In this document: piece by piece, positions 11,440-23,091 of the stretch
How positions within the stretch are numbered: the first letter of the stretch is position 1
Layout of the letters: each line of letters begins with the position of its first letter
Position numbers and translations under genes: made by a program
Source of the DNA: Sesamum alatum
Taxonomy: Eukaryota; Streptophyta; Magnoliopsida; Lamiales; Pedaliaceae
Length of the DNA stretch: 64,000 nucleotides
Direction: 5' to 3'
Assembly (NCBI GenBank): GCA_034509735.1
Contig: JACGWO010000011.1
Coordinates: 12,247,866-12,311,865, forward strand
The notes under the pieces: generated by a model
Database searches by the model: none
What the model was told of the DNA's origin: nothing
The model's input: only the letters and a program-made list of their open reading frames with translations

Positions 11440-12466
11440 ATATTGTTGATGGTATACTTGATTATTAATTAGTATTGGTCATTTGTTTAGATGATGTTAT
11501 GGAACTGTCAAATTGTTATTATTGCTTATCTATGATTAGGGTGTATGGAAGTCAGATGGATGACTATGTGATCCTATATTGGATTGTTGAATATTGAATG
11601 ATGAAGTTATTGATTCAGAATCGATTGTTGAATGGAATGATGAAGGTATCGATGTTAATGTTATGAATTGAAATACAGAGATGACTTACCTAACTGGGGC
11701 ATAATGCAATGGCTTATGATGATATGATTAATGACGTGTTGTTTGATGTTATGATCAACAGAGATGACGTGATATCATACGAGCTATGTGATATTATTGA
11801 TGAGGTGACATACGGTACGAGCTGTGTGCTGTGTGATATTAGGGGGAAAAGAAAAAAGATATTGTGATTGAGGTGATGATAGCCGACAAAGACCATTGAG
11901 TCACTCCAACTTGGGTAAACAACGCCTTATGAAAATAAATAATATCATGTGGATTGAAATATGATTGTCAGTATGTGTTACCTCTTACATTTGTTGTGTG
12001 ATTGCATAATGAATATCTGTTGGTTGGTGTCAAATGTATGTATATATATATATATATATATAAACTAGTTAACTATACTTATTGACTAGACAACTCACTC
12101 ATTGCAACATATTTTTTCAGGGAATAAGTCATAGTGACTAGTCGAATAGGATCATAAGCCGTGGCGCCAGTCTTATTAGGTGGGTCAACAGTGTCATCTT
12201 AAATTGGAAAATCTAGTTAAATAACTACGGAGATACTAGCTTTTGACTGAAATTGTATTTTGAGATTTGTTATAACTAGAACCTTCACTCTTGTCTTTTC
12301 TTTATGTTCATAAATACTACGGGTGAGTATATTGATATAAAATATTGAAAGAAAAATAGGACTTATCTTATTGATTTTTATGAAAGTTTATTGTAAAACG
12401 GGTTTAATTATGGAGATTGTATTATAATTATTAGTATTACAGCGTAGTGCCGTAGGAGGTGCTACA
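11440..12466. repeat. LTR-like repeat unit, copy B, with possible LTR end
   Basis: Second copy of the unit at 8215-9190, extended to a terminus-like GTGCTACA at 12459-12466. Its reverse complement (TGTAGCAC) resembles an LTR start, and the TGTAACATCC at 975 is a possible partner. Copy C at 21577-22347 has the same end. It includes a (TA)n run near 12040-12061. No coding signal. Confidence 0.5.
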
Positions 12467-12469
12467 CCC

Positions 12470-12700
12470 ATGATATGAGAAATGAGCAAAAAACTCCCTG
12501 TAAATTTCTTTTTAGCAAACTATCCCCTGTGATTTGGGAAATGAAGCAAATTATCCCCAATTAACAAAAAACACATGCTGTAATTTGCTTTATTTTCTAG
12601 AACATAGGAGATAATTTGTTTTTTTTTTTTTCATAGAGATTTTTTTTGCTTATTTTTTATATTATAGGGGGTAACTTACTAATGTATTAGAAAAATGGAG
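12470..12700. repeat. Foldback MITE remnant (GCAAATTACCCC family)
   Basis: Imperfect inverted arms built from words such as GAGCAAAAAACTCCC, AGCAAACTATCCCC and, at the other end, GGGGGTAACTTACTAATG. The same family appears at 22350-22570, 48912-49620, 51633-51895 and 56165-56580. Confidence 0.5.
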
Positions 12701-13275
12701 TCAGTATCAATTACTAATGTGTTGATATAAAGTGCAGTGGCTCTTTGATTGCCGTTTTGGGGATTCCTACCGTTGGATGTTATTTACTTCAAACTTTTTT
12801 TATCACTTGGATTAAAACTCAGGAATATACCTTGGGAAAGGTTATGCACTGTACATAATTTATTTTATTTTCTCTCTTAACATTTTTTTTGAGTTAATTA
12901 GTTTATAATTATATTATAAATTACAATAGTTAATAATTAATATATGTTAATTATCAATATTAACTGTATATAACGAATTAATAATTATTTTATATTGGTG
13001 GAATTTAAATTTATAATTAAAAGGTTATGGAGCACATGAACTTTATCGCAGAGACTTTAAGAATTACGTTTTATTTACAAATTCCCTTCGGCCGCACTAT
13101 AATTTAATATAAAATGAATATTTTTCGTCTTTTCTTTAGAAGATAAAAAAAAAATGTTAACTCTGGGTTACTATCACTCTGTCTTTAAAAATGGATAGGA
13201 TAACATTATTGCAGACAATTTGATATATATATATATATATTGTAAAAAAGTATGTTTTAGAATAAAATAGATGAA
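12701..13275. repeat. Part of the long direct repeat shared with 22571-23519
   Basis: Non-coding AT-rich sequence that matches 22571-23519, apart from a SINE and a 138-bp indel present only in the other copy. It contains a (TA)n run at 13221-13240. No gene is visible. Confidence 0.6.
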
Positions 13276-13280
13276 TTATC

Positions 13281-14536
13281 TGTTGGAAAAAGTGTCACAG
13301 ACAATCGTAGTAATCGTTTTGAAATATCAATCAAATTTTAATAGACAATTTTGAAACCGAAACATAAGAAAACACGATGGAACCAAATGATAAACAAAAC
13401 AGTTAGATATGTTGTTTAACGGTAAAATAAAGGAATACTTACAACGAGAATTGTATCGTAACAATTCTCGGTCTAAGAATTCACCAAACCGAATCACATA
13501 TATAATCTGTTTGCCTTGAAGAAATTATACGTCCTGTTAAGAATGTGCACACGGGTACTACGCAACTTCTTCCAGGATAAGACGGTTTTCGTTCTAACGG
13601 TATGCACTTTACTGTAGAACACCTCGAAACAACACTCAGTATCTTTACGAAAAACTTGAGCTCGAAGCTCGGATTTTTAGGAGAACAACTCGAAATTTCT
13701 ACAGAGAAAAACCGAGAGTGAGATAGAGGTTGAGCCTATGCAGGTTTCTAGGAGAACAACTCGATGTTTTCGTTCATCTACATTCGACCATGTTCGACGT
13801 CTGTTTGAAGTGAGCCTATGCAACCTTTTATAAGCAAGACTTTCAGCGGTTTCAACATCCGCATTAATCATTATCATTAGTGCAACATTTAATCACCATT
13901 AAGGCTGAAATAATTAGTCATTAACGACATTAAAACGATTTTAAATATAAGTTTAAAAGTCATTAAACACAATTAAAACCAGGTTTGAATTCAACCATTA
14001 AGCCCCCATTAAGCAGCCATAAATAGCATTAAAAAAGAGTATAATGGCCATTAATACAATCAAACAAAAACCGACCAGAAACGGCCAAATTCAGGTTTAA
14101 AAACCTGACTTTAAATATTATTTTAAAAGCAATTAAAACACAATTTTGACTAAGTAATTTTGAAAATCATTTCTGTTTTAATCCAGAAAAAAAAACCCCA
14201 AATATTTTTGCTGCAAAAAGATAGATCCTGAGACTAAGACATTCGCCCTAGTCTCCATAACACTTCAAATATAACTTGAACATTGAACTTAATATAAGGA
14301 GTTTAAGTTATCCTTAAATTTTCAATATGAAACAACTTTGAGTGTAAAAACACTCACCCCCACATACACCTTATATCCTTATCAAAGCTCCACATTTTCC
14401 CATCATATTCCTATGTGAAACAAGTGTAATTCCTCTATTTCTCTCACCATCTAATCTATGAATTTAATATGTAATTGAACCCATATTTTAGAACATTTTG
14501 TTGTTACAAATTAACATTAAAATATCAATTACAACA
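13281..14536 (-). repeat. Solo LTR, Copia family of 31715-38811
   Basis: On the plus strand it starts TGTTGGAAAAAG and ends ATTACAACA, matching the LTRs of the full element at 31715-38811. It is flanked by the 5-bp duplication TTATC (13276-13280 and 14537-14541). No internal region follows, so it arose by recombination between two LTRs. The paralogous site at 23511-23530 is empty. Orientation is given by the parent element. A TATAAAAG promoter motif (minus strand) lies near 13830. Confidence 0.9.
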
Positions 14537-14541
14537 TTATC

Positions 14542-16195
14542 ACATACACACACCTACGTCTTATCAAAATTAAAATAAGAAAAGAGTCATCATACTTCTC
14601 TATAGAAGAAAAAAAAACTATTTTCTCCTCCAATGGAACCCAAGTGTAGAACAAGAAATGAGTGTGTTTTGAAGAGTTTGGATAGACTAAAGTCGAAGGT
14701 CTAGAGTTTTTGGTTGCGTGATTTGATTGTAAGATTTCAAACGGTCATAACTTTTTATTCGATTGGAATTATGGGACGAACTACCAACCATTTTGATCAA
14801 CCTCAAAAGGATAATCCAACCCCTCACTATCGTTCTGGGGGGTCATTATTGCAGACAATTCCATTGTTTCAACCACTGTTCGGGCAATTCTGTAGAGTTT
14901 TCTATTTTTCAATCAACTTTAATTATTTTTTCTATTTTTTGGAGTTATCTTTTGGCCTAATAGTTTTTCGGATTATTTCTAGCATGGTAAGGTACTTTTG
15001 GGCCGAGTCTCGTGGGCTTTTGAGAGAATCTAAATTTTAGTCAGTTTCAAGCATGTTTGACTAGATAAGATTAGCTGATAACTCTGTTAAGAGATTCATT
15101 CAGCAATAGACTATTTTTATTAAGTTCTCGAGTTTTCAATAATATTAGAGACACGTTCTTGTTATCTTTACTCTTAATTGCTTCCGCTTCATAACCAACA
15201 AAACTCATATCTATTTAAAATAGTCTTCTTTCCTACAAAATGAATGCTAAGTTGAGTTAAACTCATTACGACTATCTTTAGTACAAGAGTCTGATTAGGA
15301 ACGGTAATGAAACGAGTTTGAGATGAATTATGTCGAATTCGAGACTCATTGTACTTAATTTTTGCAAGACACTAGACCCGCTCAACCTTGCCTCGCCTCT
15401 AGTTGGATCTGGGACTTGCTCCCCCTATCTTGGACCCACCCCCACCTTGACTCGGCTCTGGACTTGATGGATCTAACCTGCAAAGTCCGATTAAAATTTC
15501 TTTTAGTTTCAATTAATCGATATAAATTTTTAAAATAATTATTTTTGTTTATGAATACTAAGTTATTATTATATTAAAAATACAATTTAATTTGGCAAAT
15601 ATATATATATATATATATTAAACAAAAGTTAAATTTTTTAAGTAAATTAAAAGTATTTATAAATATTATTCGGGACTGGTTCAAGTTCATAACAATCCAT
15701 CTCTGATCCTGAACACGATGATTTGGCATGAGGCGAGTTGAAGCTATGTCTGCTCTACGTGTCCCATTTACCATCCCTAAATTTGACTGTTATCAAGTAT
15801 CTCTCTCACTACAACTCGTCTAGACATTATCTAAGTGAGAGGGTGGCTAAGCATTTCTGAAACATCTTATAAGCTCCTATATCTTATAAGATGTTTTAAG
15901 AGTTAAAGATGTTAAATTTTATTTTAAAAATAAGCTCTTAAGTGTATGCATAAATAAGATATTACAACTTATAAGATGTTAGAGCTTATAAGATATTTGA
16001 GTATTTTGCATGATAAGCTATAAGATCTCCATACTGTAATAATATAGAAAAAGTCATTAAACTATTAGAATTTAAAATCATATAAATAGAATTTTGATCT
16101 ATTATACCAAGAGTAAAAGTGCAATATTAAAAAAATTATGAGTGTTTTTTGATATATTGAGTTAAGATTAAAAAACTTTACGACGTTCTAAAAAC
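14542..16195. repeat. Long direct repeat, second part (copy at 23520-25185)
   Basis: High similarity to 23520-25185 across the whole stretch, ending in the shared TTAAAAAACTTTA before the junction with Gypsy pol at about 16196. It has a (TA)n run at 15600-15619. A 108-codon frame at 14714-15040 is not preserved in the other copy, so it is not treated as a gene. Confidence 0.75.
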
Positions 16196-16196
16196 G

Positions 16197-18025
16197 TTGA
16201 ATGGGCAGTAGAACTCAGCGAGCATAACATAGAATATCGCCCACGACCGGCGATCAAGGCCCAAGCTTTAGCAGAATTCATAATTGAAATAACTAGAAAA
16301 GGTCGACGAATGGTAGAATCTCTACGTAGATGGATCTACCACCTCTTAAGGAAGCGGCATCGGGGCCATGCTTGAAAATCCTCATGGAGATAAGTTTCAC
16401 TATGTTCTCAAATTCAGTTTCCCAGCCTCCAACAATGAGGTAGATTATGAAGCACTTCTTGCTGGAGGCAGATTGGCATTAACAGCAGGAGCCCAATGCC
16501 TCAAAGCTCATAACGACTCCCAATTGGTAGTAAGCCAAATATTGGAAAGTTATGAAGCTAGAGAAGAGAGAATGTCCATGTATCTGGCAAAAATTCAAGA
16601 GTTGCAATAAAAATTTGAGAAGTTTATCTTAGAGCAAATACTGAGATCAAGAAATGGACAAGCTGACCAATTAGCCAAGATAGCTAGCTCTTTGACGTCC
16701 CTCAAAAACATGAGTGTCACCTTCATGATGTTGGAACATCCAGAAATAGAAGCAAAGACAGAAGAAGTATTTGTGGGTGATAATACCAAGCCAAGTTGGA
16801 AAAAAAGAAATAGAGGAGTATCTGAAAACAGGATATCTCCCCGAAGACCCAAAAGAGGCCAGGGCACTTAAAATCAAGGCGACACGTTTCACCATGATAG
16901 AAGGAACTCTATACAAAAGAGGATTTTCACAACCTTACCTTAAATGTCTAGGCCCAACAGAAGCTGAATACGTGCTCAGAGAAATTCATGAAGGTAGTTG
17001 TGGCAATCATTCAGGAGGAAGATCATTGGCTACAAAAAGCTCTCAGACAAGGATACTTCTAGCCAACCATGAAACAAGATGCCCAAGAATTGGTAAAGAA
17101 ATGCAAGCCTTGTCAAGAACGCGCCAATAACTCGAGAATCCAAGCCTCACAAATGCACCCTTTAGGGAGCCCTTGTCCTTTCGACCAGTGAGGAATGGAT
17201 ATTGTGGGAAAATTGTCAAAGGCGGTAGGACAAAGAGAATATCTCATTGTGGTGGTGGATTATTTCTCCAAATGGGTGGAAGCAGAACCCCTAACAAAAA
17301 TCACTAAAAAAGAGGTGATAAAATTTGTGTGGAGAAATATCATGTGCCGATTCGGGATCCCAAGGGCTTTCATAATGGATAATGGAATTGAATTCCAAGG
17401 TTCCAAACTCCGAGAATGGTGTGAAGAATTAAAAATCAAGAAATACTTCACATCAGTTGAAACCCCACAATCCAATGGGCAAACAGAAGTAACCAACAGG
17501 ATCATACTCCAGAACCTGAAAACGAGCTTCAGAAAAGCCAAAGGAAATTGGGTGGAAGAACTCCCAGGAATGTTGTGGGCATACAGAACCACCCCTCAGA
17601 ACAACACGGGCGAGTCACCATACAATATGGTTTACGGATCTGAAGCCATAATCCCAACGGAAATTGGCGAAAAAACTTGGAGAATCCACAACTACGAGCC
17701 GAACCAAAACGTGGAAGAAAGAAGAATTGAGCTAGACCTATTAGAAGAAGATAGGAAGAATGCCAACTCGAGAATTGAAGCTTACAAAGGGAAAATGGCA
17801 AAAGCCTACAACTCTCTTGTGCATGCCAGAAGCTTCCAAATATGAGATCTAGTTCTGAGAAAATCTGACGCCACAAAGCAAATAGGAAAGTTAGACCTAA
17901 AATGGGAAGGACAGTATCAGATCACAGAGGTTGTCGGGTACGAAGCCTATCGCCTTCAAAAGCGAGATGGAACAAGCATCCCTAAAACGTGGAATGTAGT
18001 CAACCTCAAAAAATATTATGCATAA
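16197..18025 (+). pseudogene. Ty3/gypsy pol fragment: RNase H and integrase (Tat-like)
   Basis: The reading begins abruptly inside RNase H (VEWAVELSEHNIEYRP, 16197 onward), so gag, protease and reverse transcriptase are missing. RNase H continues through a frameshift to 16610 (stop TAA). The integrase zinc finger (HEG...NHSG, then CKPC) lies at 16980-17130 across another frameshift. The catalytic core in the 17195-17845 frame shows D2, D62 and E98, a D-x59-D-x35-E spacing, with motifs DYFSKWVEAE, MDNGIEF and NGQTEV. The block RTTPQNNTGESPYNMVYG is typical of the Tat (Retand/Ogre) lineage. An in-frame TGA at 17843-17845 interrupts the C-terminal domain, which then runs to TAA at 18023-18025. 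Non-functional. Confidence 0.88.
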
Positions 18026-18388
18026 AGAGGTCATCAGTTGTATGTTGAAACACATGAAATGAACACAAAGTCTCTTTCTGTTAATATTATGTTTATTTTT
18101 TCTTATTGGTTATATTCTAATTCGTAAAGGCGTAAAGTTTCCATAACATGAAGAAAAATGCTCTTACAAGAGCAAAGGAGCATAAGATTAAGATTACCTC
18201 AACACAAAACAAGGGAATAAGATTACCCAACACAAAACGAGGGGCATAAGATCACCCCCAACACCAAATGAAATGAAAAGAACAAACGATAACAAAAACC
18301 AAGATTTGGAAATAAACATGGATCTTTATTCAAGAAAGATGGGAACAAAAAAAAAAGAGAAAAAAGAAAGCGTCACGGTACACAAGTC
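18026..18388. other. Gypsy spacer between integrase and antisense ORF
   Basis: A non-coding gap between the plus-strand pol end and the minus-strand additional ORF. It holds three imperfect copies (18178-18265) of a roughly 35-bp unit with CATAAGATTA and CAACACAAAAC. These may act as 3' untranslated sequence for both transcripts, but no signal is clear. Confidence 0.5.
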
Positions 18389-20758
18389 TCAAACTGTATC
18401 AGTAGGAGGGACAAGTTCCCCTCCACTAACATCATTAGTGGGAATCCCCCCTATAGGAGGATCCTCAATCATATCAACCTCCACATCCTCTAATTCCTCT
18501 TCTAAATAGCCAACAGAAAGATTTAAAAACATAAAATCTTCTTCACCAAAACGGCCGCTCTCCCTTAAAGTAGCCCGGCATTGATGAGTAGTCTGATCAT
18601 ATATGTTATATGCTTTAGCAATAACGGCTCTATCAAACTCTTCAGACCTTTCCTACTTTTCTTTGAAGTCATTCCACACGCACTCCAAGTAGATCTTGCC
18701 AACTTCAGACTTCAAAAAAGAATGACCTGACGCGACTTCACGATTATACGAATTATTCCATTTCATCTTGTTGGCTCCCATATTTTTCAACTCCTCCTGA
18801 CAATGGAGCAAATCCTTCTTGGAAGCCTCTAACACAGAGTTCAGCCGAGCAATATCCTTTTCATAGTTGCCGAAACGACGGTCAACCAATTCAGCCAAAG
18901 TGGAAACCTGAACAAAGAAAAACGAGAAATTGTAAGTAGAGAACAAAACCGAAATGTAAAGAAGGGGAAGAAAAAACTTAGCCTAGCAGCTTTGCCACTG
19001 AATAACCGCGCAATAGAAGCATTTGAGATATGATGAAAACGAGATACATCGTACTCACTAACGACACTCTGAATCTTATGATAAGGAAGATCAAGATCGG
19101 CGGTATCCCAATAAGAGGATACCCCATCTCGATTATTAACACCGACAGTGAAGAAACCTTTACTAACACCCGATTTGGAAGAATCCGCGGCAATCTCATG
19201 AGGACGCTTCGAAGGACCAAAAACGAGCATAGTAGGGACATAAGCCTGAGCCTTCCTAGATTCACCATCCACATTCAAAACCTCACGAGACCGAGATCGA
19301 GGGGGCGAACACTGAGAATCCCCTTCACCCCTCTTTGGAAGGGGAGGAGGGCGTCATTGCTGAGAATGATGAGGGGACTCCCTTTCCCGCTCAGCTTTAT
19401 ACTTGTGCATATCTTGCAAAGACACTTTCTTTCCTATGGAAAGGAGAAAAACATAAGTCAAAAACATATCAAAAAACATACGTATTTAACAAATCAACAA
19501 AAAATAAGTAGTACTAGCGGTAGAAATAAGGGGCTGATGTCAAAGGGATAATCAAATAACCCACCCCAATGAAAGACACACGGAGATCATATACGGGTTC
19601 CGGGGTAAAGGGGATTCTCTCCAAGGAACGTTCAAACCCTAACCTAAATCTCGAAGGTGAAAAAAAATTCTTTCTAAGGCCCTTTCGAAGAAGGGCATCC
19701 TTCCAAAAACCTACAACCACTTCGGGGGAATAAGAAGTAAGATTTCCCCGTGACTTTTCTGATTCAGAAAAGAGCAAACAAAGCCTCTAATGAAGGAACC
19801 AAATCAAGTTCCTTTAAACGATGACGAAAACCCTCGAGATAAGTAAATGAATTAGGGGTGAATTGACTAACACAATGCTGAGTATTTTTTGTTATTTCCA
19901 CCAAGATAGGATGGGGGGAAGAGAGAAACCCGAAGTAATAAAAGAAGAATATATGAAAAAATAACTAGGAGGAGGGACCTTTATCCTATCCCCATCATTT
20001 GGAAGCAAAAACTCCAACTTTGAAAAAAAATCAAAAAGTTTTTTGAAAGTATTGAATTCCTCCAAACCAACCATGCTAAAAACATTGTCCACATCCATGA
20101 CACGACAACGAGATTTAGAAGGAGGGTCCGAAGAAGATCAAGTCCCATCCACCCCAGATTCATGAATAACTTGAGTAGGAGAAGAATTATTAAACTTTTT
20201 CGAAGATTTGGATTCATAGATAAGGGAATCCACCGGAGATTCAGGAAGATTTTTTATAGCCTCAATAATTTCTAGAGAAAGATCCCCAACCGACAACCCA
20301 CCTAAAAGGCACAACCTCCTTAAAAAGTATTAGCCTCGGCTGGAGCCAAAACCAACGGAACAGGCCGAGGCAATGCACCTCGGCCTCTCCCAAGTCAAGG
20401 CGAGACGCCTCGACCTGAAGAAGGCCGAGGCGAAACGCCCAGGCCTGGAGAAGGCCGAGGCAATATGCCTCAACCTGGGGAAGGCCGAGGCGAAGTCTCG
20501 CCCTGAACAACTTGGGAGGCCGAGGAAATTTTATCTCCTCCTCGACCTCCCCCATCCTTAGAAACGAGAGATATTCCTCCCCCAAGCAAATTTTCGGCAT
20601 CACGACTCGCACCTGGAGGCCATCTAACCGTCCCCCACGTGCGTTGCTCATTGTCGTTAGAACCCGAACCCCAGTCACTCATATTGTTTAGAAGAAGAAC
20701 GCAAATACTATTTGTAAGGAACAATTATTTGTAGATAGTACCTCTCCTAGGCATGTCG
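18389..20758 (-). pseudogene. Antisense additional ORF of Gypsy element (PF04195-like, 'putative gypsy type transposon')
   Basis: Exons can be followed on the minus strand. A short first exon starts at ATG 20758. A second part from about 20683 (MSDWGSGSND) has a proline/arginine tandem-repeat segment. The conserved domain starts at MDVDNVFSMVGLEEF (20098), includes YFFIYSSFITSGFSLPP and ends near SFIGVGYL (about 19550). After a probable intron comes an exon with NRDGVSSYWDTADLDLP (about 19130), then a coiled-coil exon at 18653-18946 that stays in frame, past one TAG at 18651, to a C-terminal acidic tail ending in TGA at 18389-18391. Tat-lineage Gypsy elements are known to carry such an ORF antisense between pol and the 3' LTR; its function is unknown. 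Stops and frameshifts (19800-19890) make this copy defective. A second copy is at 53694-55434. Confidence 0.75.
20340..20505 (-). repeat. GC-rich coding minisatellite in antisense ORF
   Basis: Four to five imperfect copies of a roughly 33-bp unit built on AAGGCCGAGGCRA, inside the antisense ORF. Translated, they give SPRPSPG-like repeats. The counterpart in the second ORF copy (53950-54090) has the same CCTCGGC words but a different arrangement, so the repeat evolves by slippage. Confidence 0.75.
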
Positions 20759-20817
20759 GGGGACTGCTATATATTTGTAACAAGTGAGTTTTAAGAACAA
20801 AGAAGGGGATGAATGAC

Positions 20818-20830
20818 CTATATATAATAG
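20818..20830 (-). promoter_or_regulatory. TATA box of the Gypsy antisense ORF
   Basis: The minus strand reads CTATTATATATAGG about 60-70 bp before the first ATG at 20758. The second copy of the ORF has a TATA box at the equivalent place (53606-53615), which supports this as the real start region. Confidence 0.55.
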
Positions 20831-20859
20831 ATGGGCAAGCTCGACGGAGAAGGAAATGA

Positions 20860-21576
20860 TTCATGGAATCCTTCAAGGAAGAGATTCATGAAATTTTTCA
20901 CCAAAGGAAGGATTCACGAGAGGGAAGGATCCTAAAATATTCTTCTAAAAAATAGAAAACAAGATGACAGTATTAGGAGGATTGTAAAAGATCCCCCAAA
21001 CAAAACAAAAAAAAAAAAATAGAAAATAGGAAAAGAGCTTGGACAAAAATAGGGTGCTCACAAGAGTGAAATTTGGACATCTTCAAAAGATGAAGAGAAT
21101 TGCTATACAACGATTCCATAAAACTCTCAAGTCTCATATAAAGAACTTGAGAGTTAGGGGACTTGTGATGAGGAAATCAACTTACATAAATAAAAAAGAA
21201 AAATCACAATCATATCCCATCTTAATTAATAACCTAAATAAAATCCCTAAATCACAGCCTATATACTTAAATGTACTTTTATGATTGATTAAACCTATTA
21301 AATTAAAGTTGACTAAATATGGAGGGTACCCCCTCAAAAAAATGGTGAACCACAAGATTTACATTTATATAAGGGCATAAAGGAATTTTCTTCCAAAAAG
21401 CCTTAATTGTCTTATTAATATTACCATAGCAAAATGTGCCTATAAAAATCAAGAAGGATTGTAAAGACCAGAATGAATTTTTTTTTTGGTAAAAATATGC
21501 TTAAAATCGTTTCTCAATATATTGAACATTTCTAATTCACCCGGTTCTATACTTGGCATTTTTGAATCCACATCAA
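20860..21576. other. AT-rich 3' part of Gypsy fragment
   Basis: A non-coding stretch between the antisense ORF promoter and the start of the second long direct repeat. A short plus-strand frame (21039-21284) has no recognisable domain and is lysine/asparagine-rich, as expected by chance in AT-rich DNA. No clear LTR or polypurine tract was recognised. Confidence 0.4.
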
Positions 21577-22347
21577 TATGATTAATGACGAGTTATGTGA
21601 TGTTGTTGATCAACAAAGATGACGTGATATCATACGAGCTATGTGATATTATTAATGACATGACATATCATAAGAGATGTATGTTGTGTGACATCAAGAA
21701 AAAAAAAAGATATTGTTATTGAGGTGATGATAATTGGCAAAGACGATTGAGTAATGTACTCTAACTTGGGTAAACAGGGACTTATGAAAATAAATAATAT
21801 CGTGTGGATTGAAATATGATTGTCAGTATGCCTTACCTCTTACATTTGTTGTGTGATTGCATGATGAATATCTATTGGTTGGTGTCAAATGCATAGAATT
21901 TCTCCTAATGCGTATGTGTAAGTATACATATATATATAAGCTAATTAGCTATACTTATTGAGTAAACAACTCACTCATTGCAACATATTTTTCAGGGAAT
22001 AAGTCATAGTGACTAGTCGAATAGAATCATAAGCCGTTGCGCCAGTCTTATTAGGTGGGTCAACAGTGTCATCTTGAATTGAAAATTCTAGCTACATAAC
22101 TACGGAGATATTAGATTTTGACTGAAAATGTATTTTAAGATTTGTTATAACTATAACCTTCACTTTTGTCTTTTCTTTATGTTCATAAATGCTACGGGTT
22201 AATATATTGATATAAAATATTGAAAGAAAAATAGGACTTATCTTATTGGTTTTTATGAAAGTTTATTGTAAAAGGGGTTTAATTATGGAGAATGTACTGT
22301 AATTATTAGTATTACAGCATAGTGCCGTAGGGGTTGCTACACCCATG
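21577..22347. repeat. LTR-like repeat unit, copy C
   Basis: Matches 11720-12466 closely and ends in the same TTGCTACA. It begins the second long direct repeat that continues to 25185. Confidence 0.6.
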
Positions 22348-22349
22348 AT

Positions 22350-22570
22350 ACGAGAAATGAGCAAAAAACTCCTTGTGAATATTTTTTTAGCAAATTACCC
22401 CCATGTGATTTGGGAAATGAAGAAAATTACCTCCTATCAACAAAAACATATTCTGTAATTTGCTTTATTTTCTAGAACACAGGAGATGATTTGCTATTTC
22501 TTTTTTCATAGAGATTTTTTTTTTCCTTATTTTTCATATTATAGGGAGGTAAATTACTAATGTATTAGAA
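22350..22570. repeat. Foldback MITE remnant, copy of 12470-12700
   Basis: Same inverted arms as the copy at 12470-12700 (GAGCAAAAAACTCC, then GAGGTAAATTACTAATG). It lies at the equivalent place in the second direct repeat, so it inserted before the duplication. Confidence 0.5.
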
Positions 22571-22678
22571 AGATGGAGTCAGTATCAATTACTATTGTGC
22601 TGATATAAACTGCAGTGGTTGTTTGATTGCCGCTTTGGGGATTCCTACGGTTGGATATTATTTACTTTAAACTCTTTT

Positions 22679-22897
22679 ATTTATTTTTTAATTGAAAGCG
22701 ATGAATTTTATTAATCGAACAGAAACAATTACAAATAATCAAATTAATAATATCACATAAACTAACAATTAGCTATTACAGCAGCAAATTATACCTACTA
22801 TACAGTAAAAATAATATCAACCCACACAAGAGTTCAAACCCATAACCTCTATATTATGCAACCTTAGCTTCGTCAACTAAAGCTAGACCTACTAGGC
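22679..22897 (-). mobile_element. SINE insertion (minus), family of 47008-47283
   Basis: Read on the minus strand: an A-box region (GTCTAGCTTTAGTTGACGA), a B box (GGGTTTGAACTC), then the family body with ACTGTATAGTAGGTA and an A-rich tail at the low-coordinate end. It is flanked by the direct repeat ACTTTAAACTCTTTT / ACTTTAAACTTTTTT (22664-22678 and 22898-22912), 14 of 15 bases matching. The other long repeat has an empty site at about 12786-12800. Confidence 0.85.
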
Positions 22898-22953
22898 ACT
22901 TTAAACTTTTTTCTTACTTGGATTAAAATTCAGGAATACCCCTTGTGAAAGGT

Positions 22954-23091
22954 AACGAGAATTCAACAACTAATTGTTGGGTGCATATTAAGTTATTATT
23001 GTTGTCAGTATTCCACTAATCACTGTCGATAATGTGTGGTGCATATACTGCACCAAATCCCAATGATCTCTAGGACCTACTTTTTCAAGGT
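22954..23091. repeat. 138-bp indel between AAGGT direct repeats
   Basis: Present only in this copy of the long direct repeat; the other copy (12838-12845) reads straight through. It is bounded by AAGGT at 22949-22953 and 23087-23091. It is either a small insertion with a 5-bp duplication or a deletion between 5-bp repeats in the other copy. No terminal inverted repeats were recognised. Confidence 0.6.

Noticed and set aside
14714..15040. 108-codon open frame
   Set aside because: The equivalent sequence in the second long repeat (about 23690-24020) does not keep the frame, so there is no sign of coding constraint.
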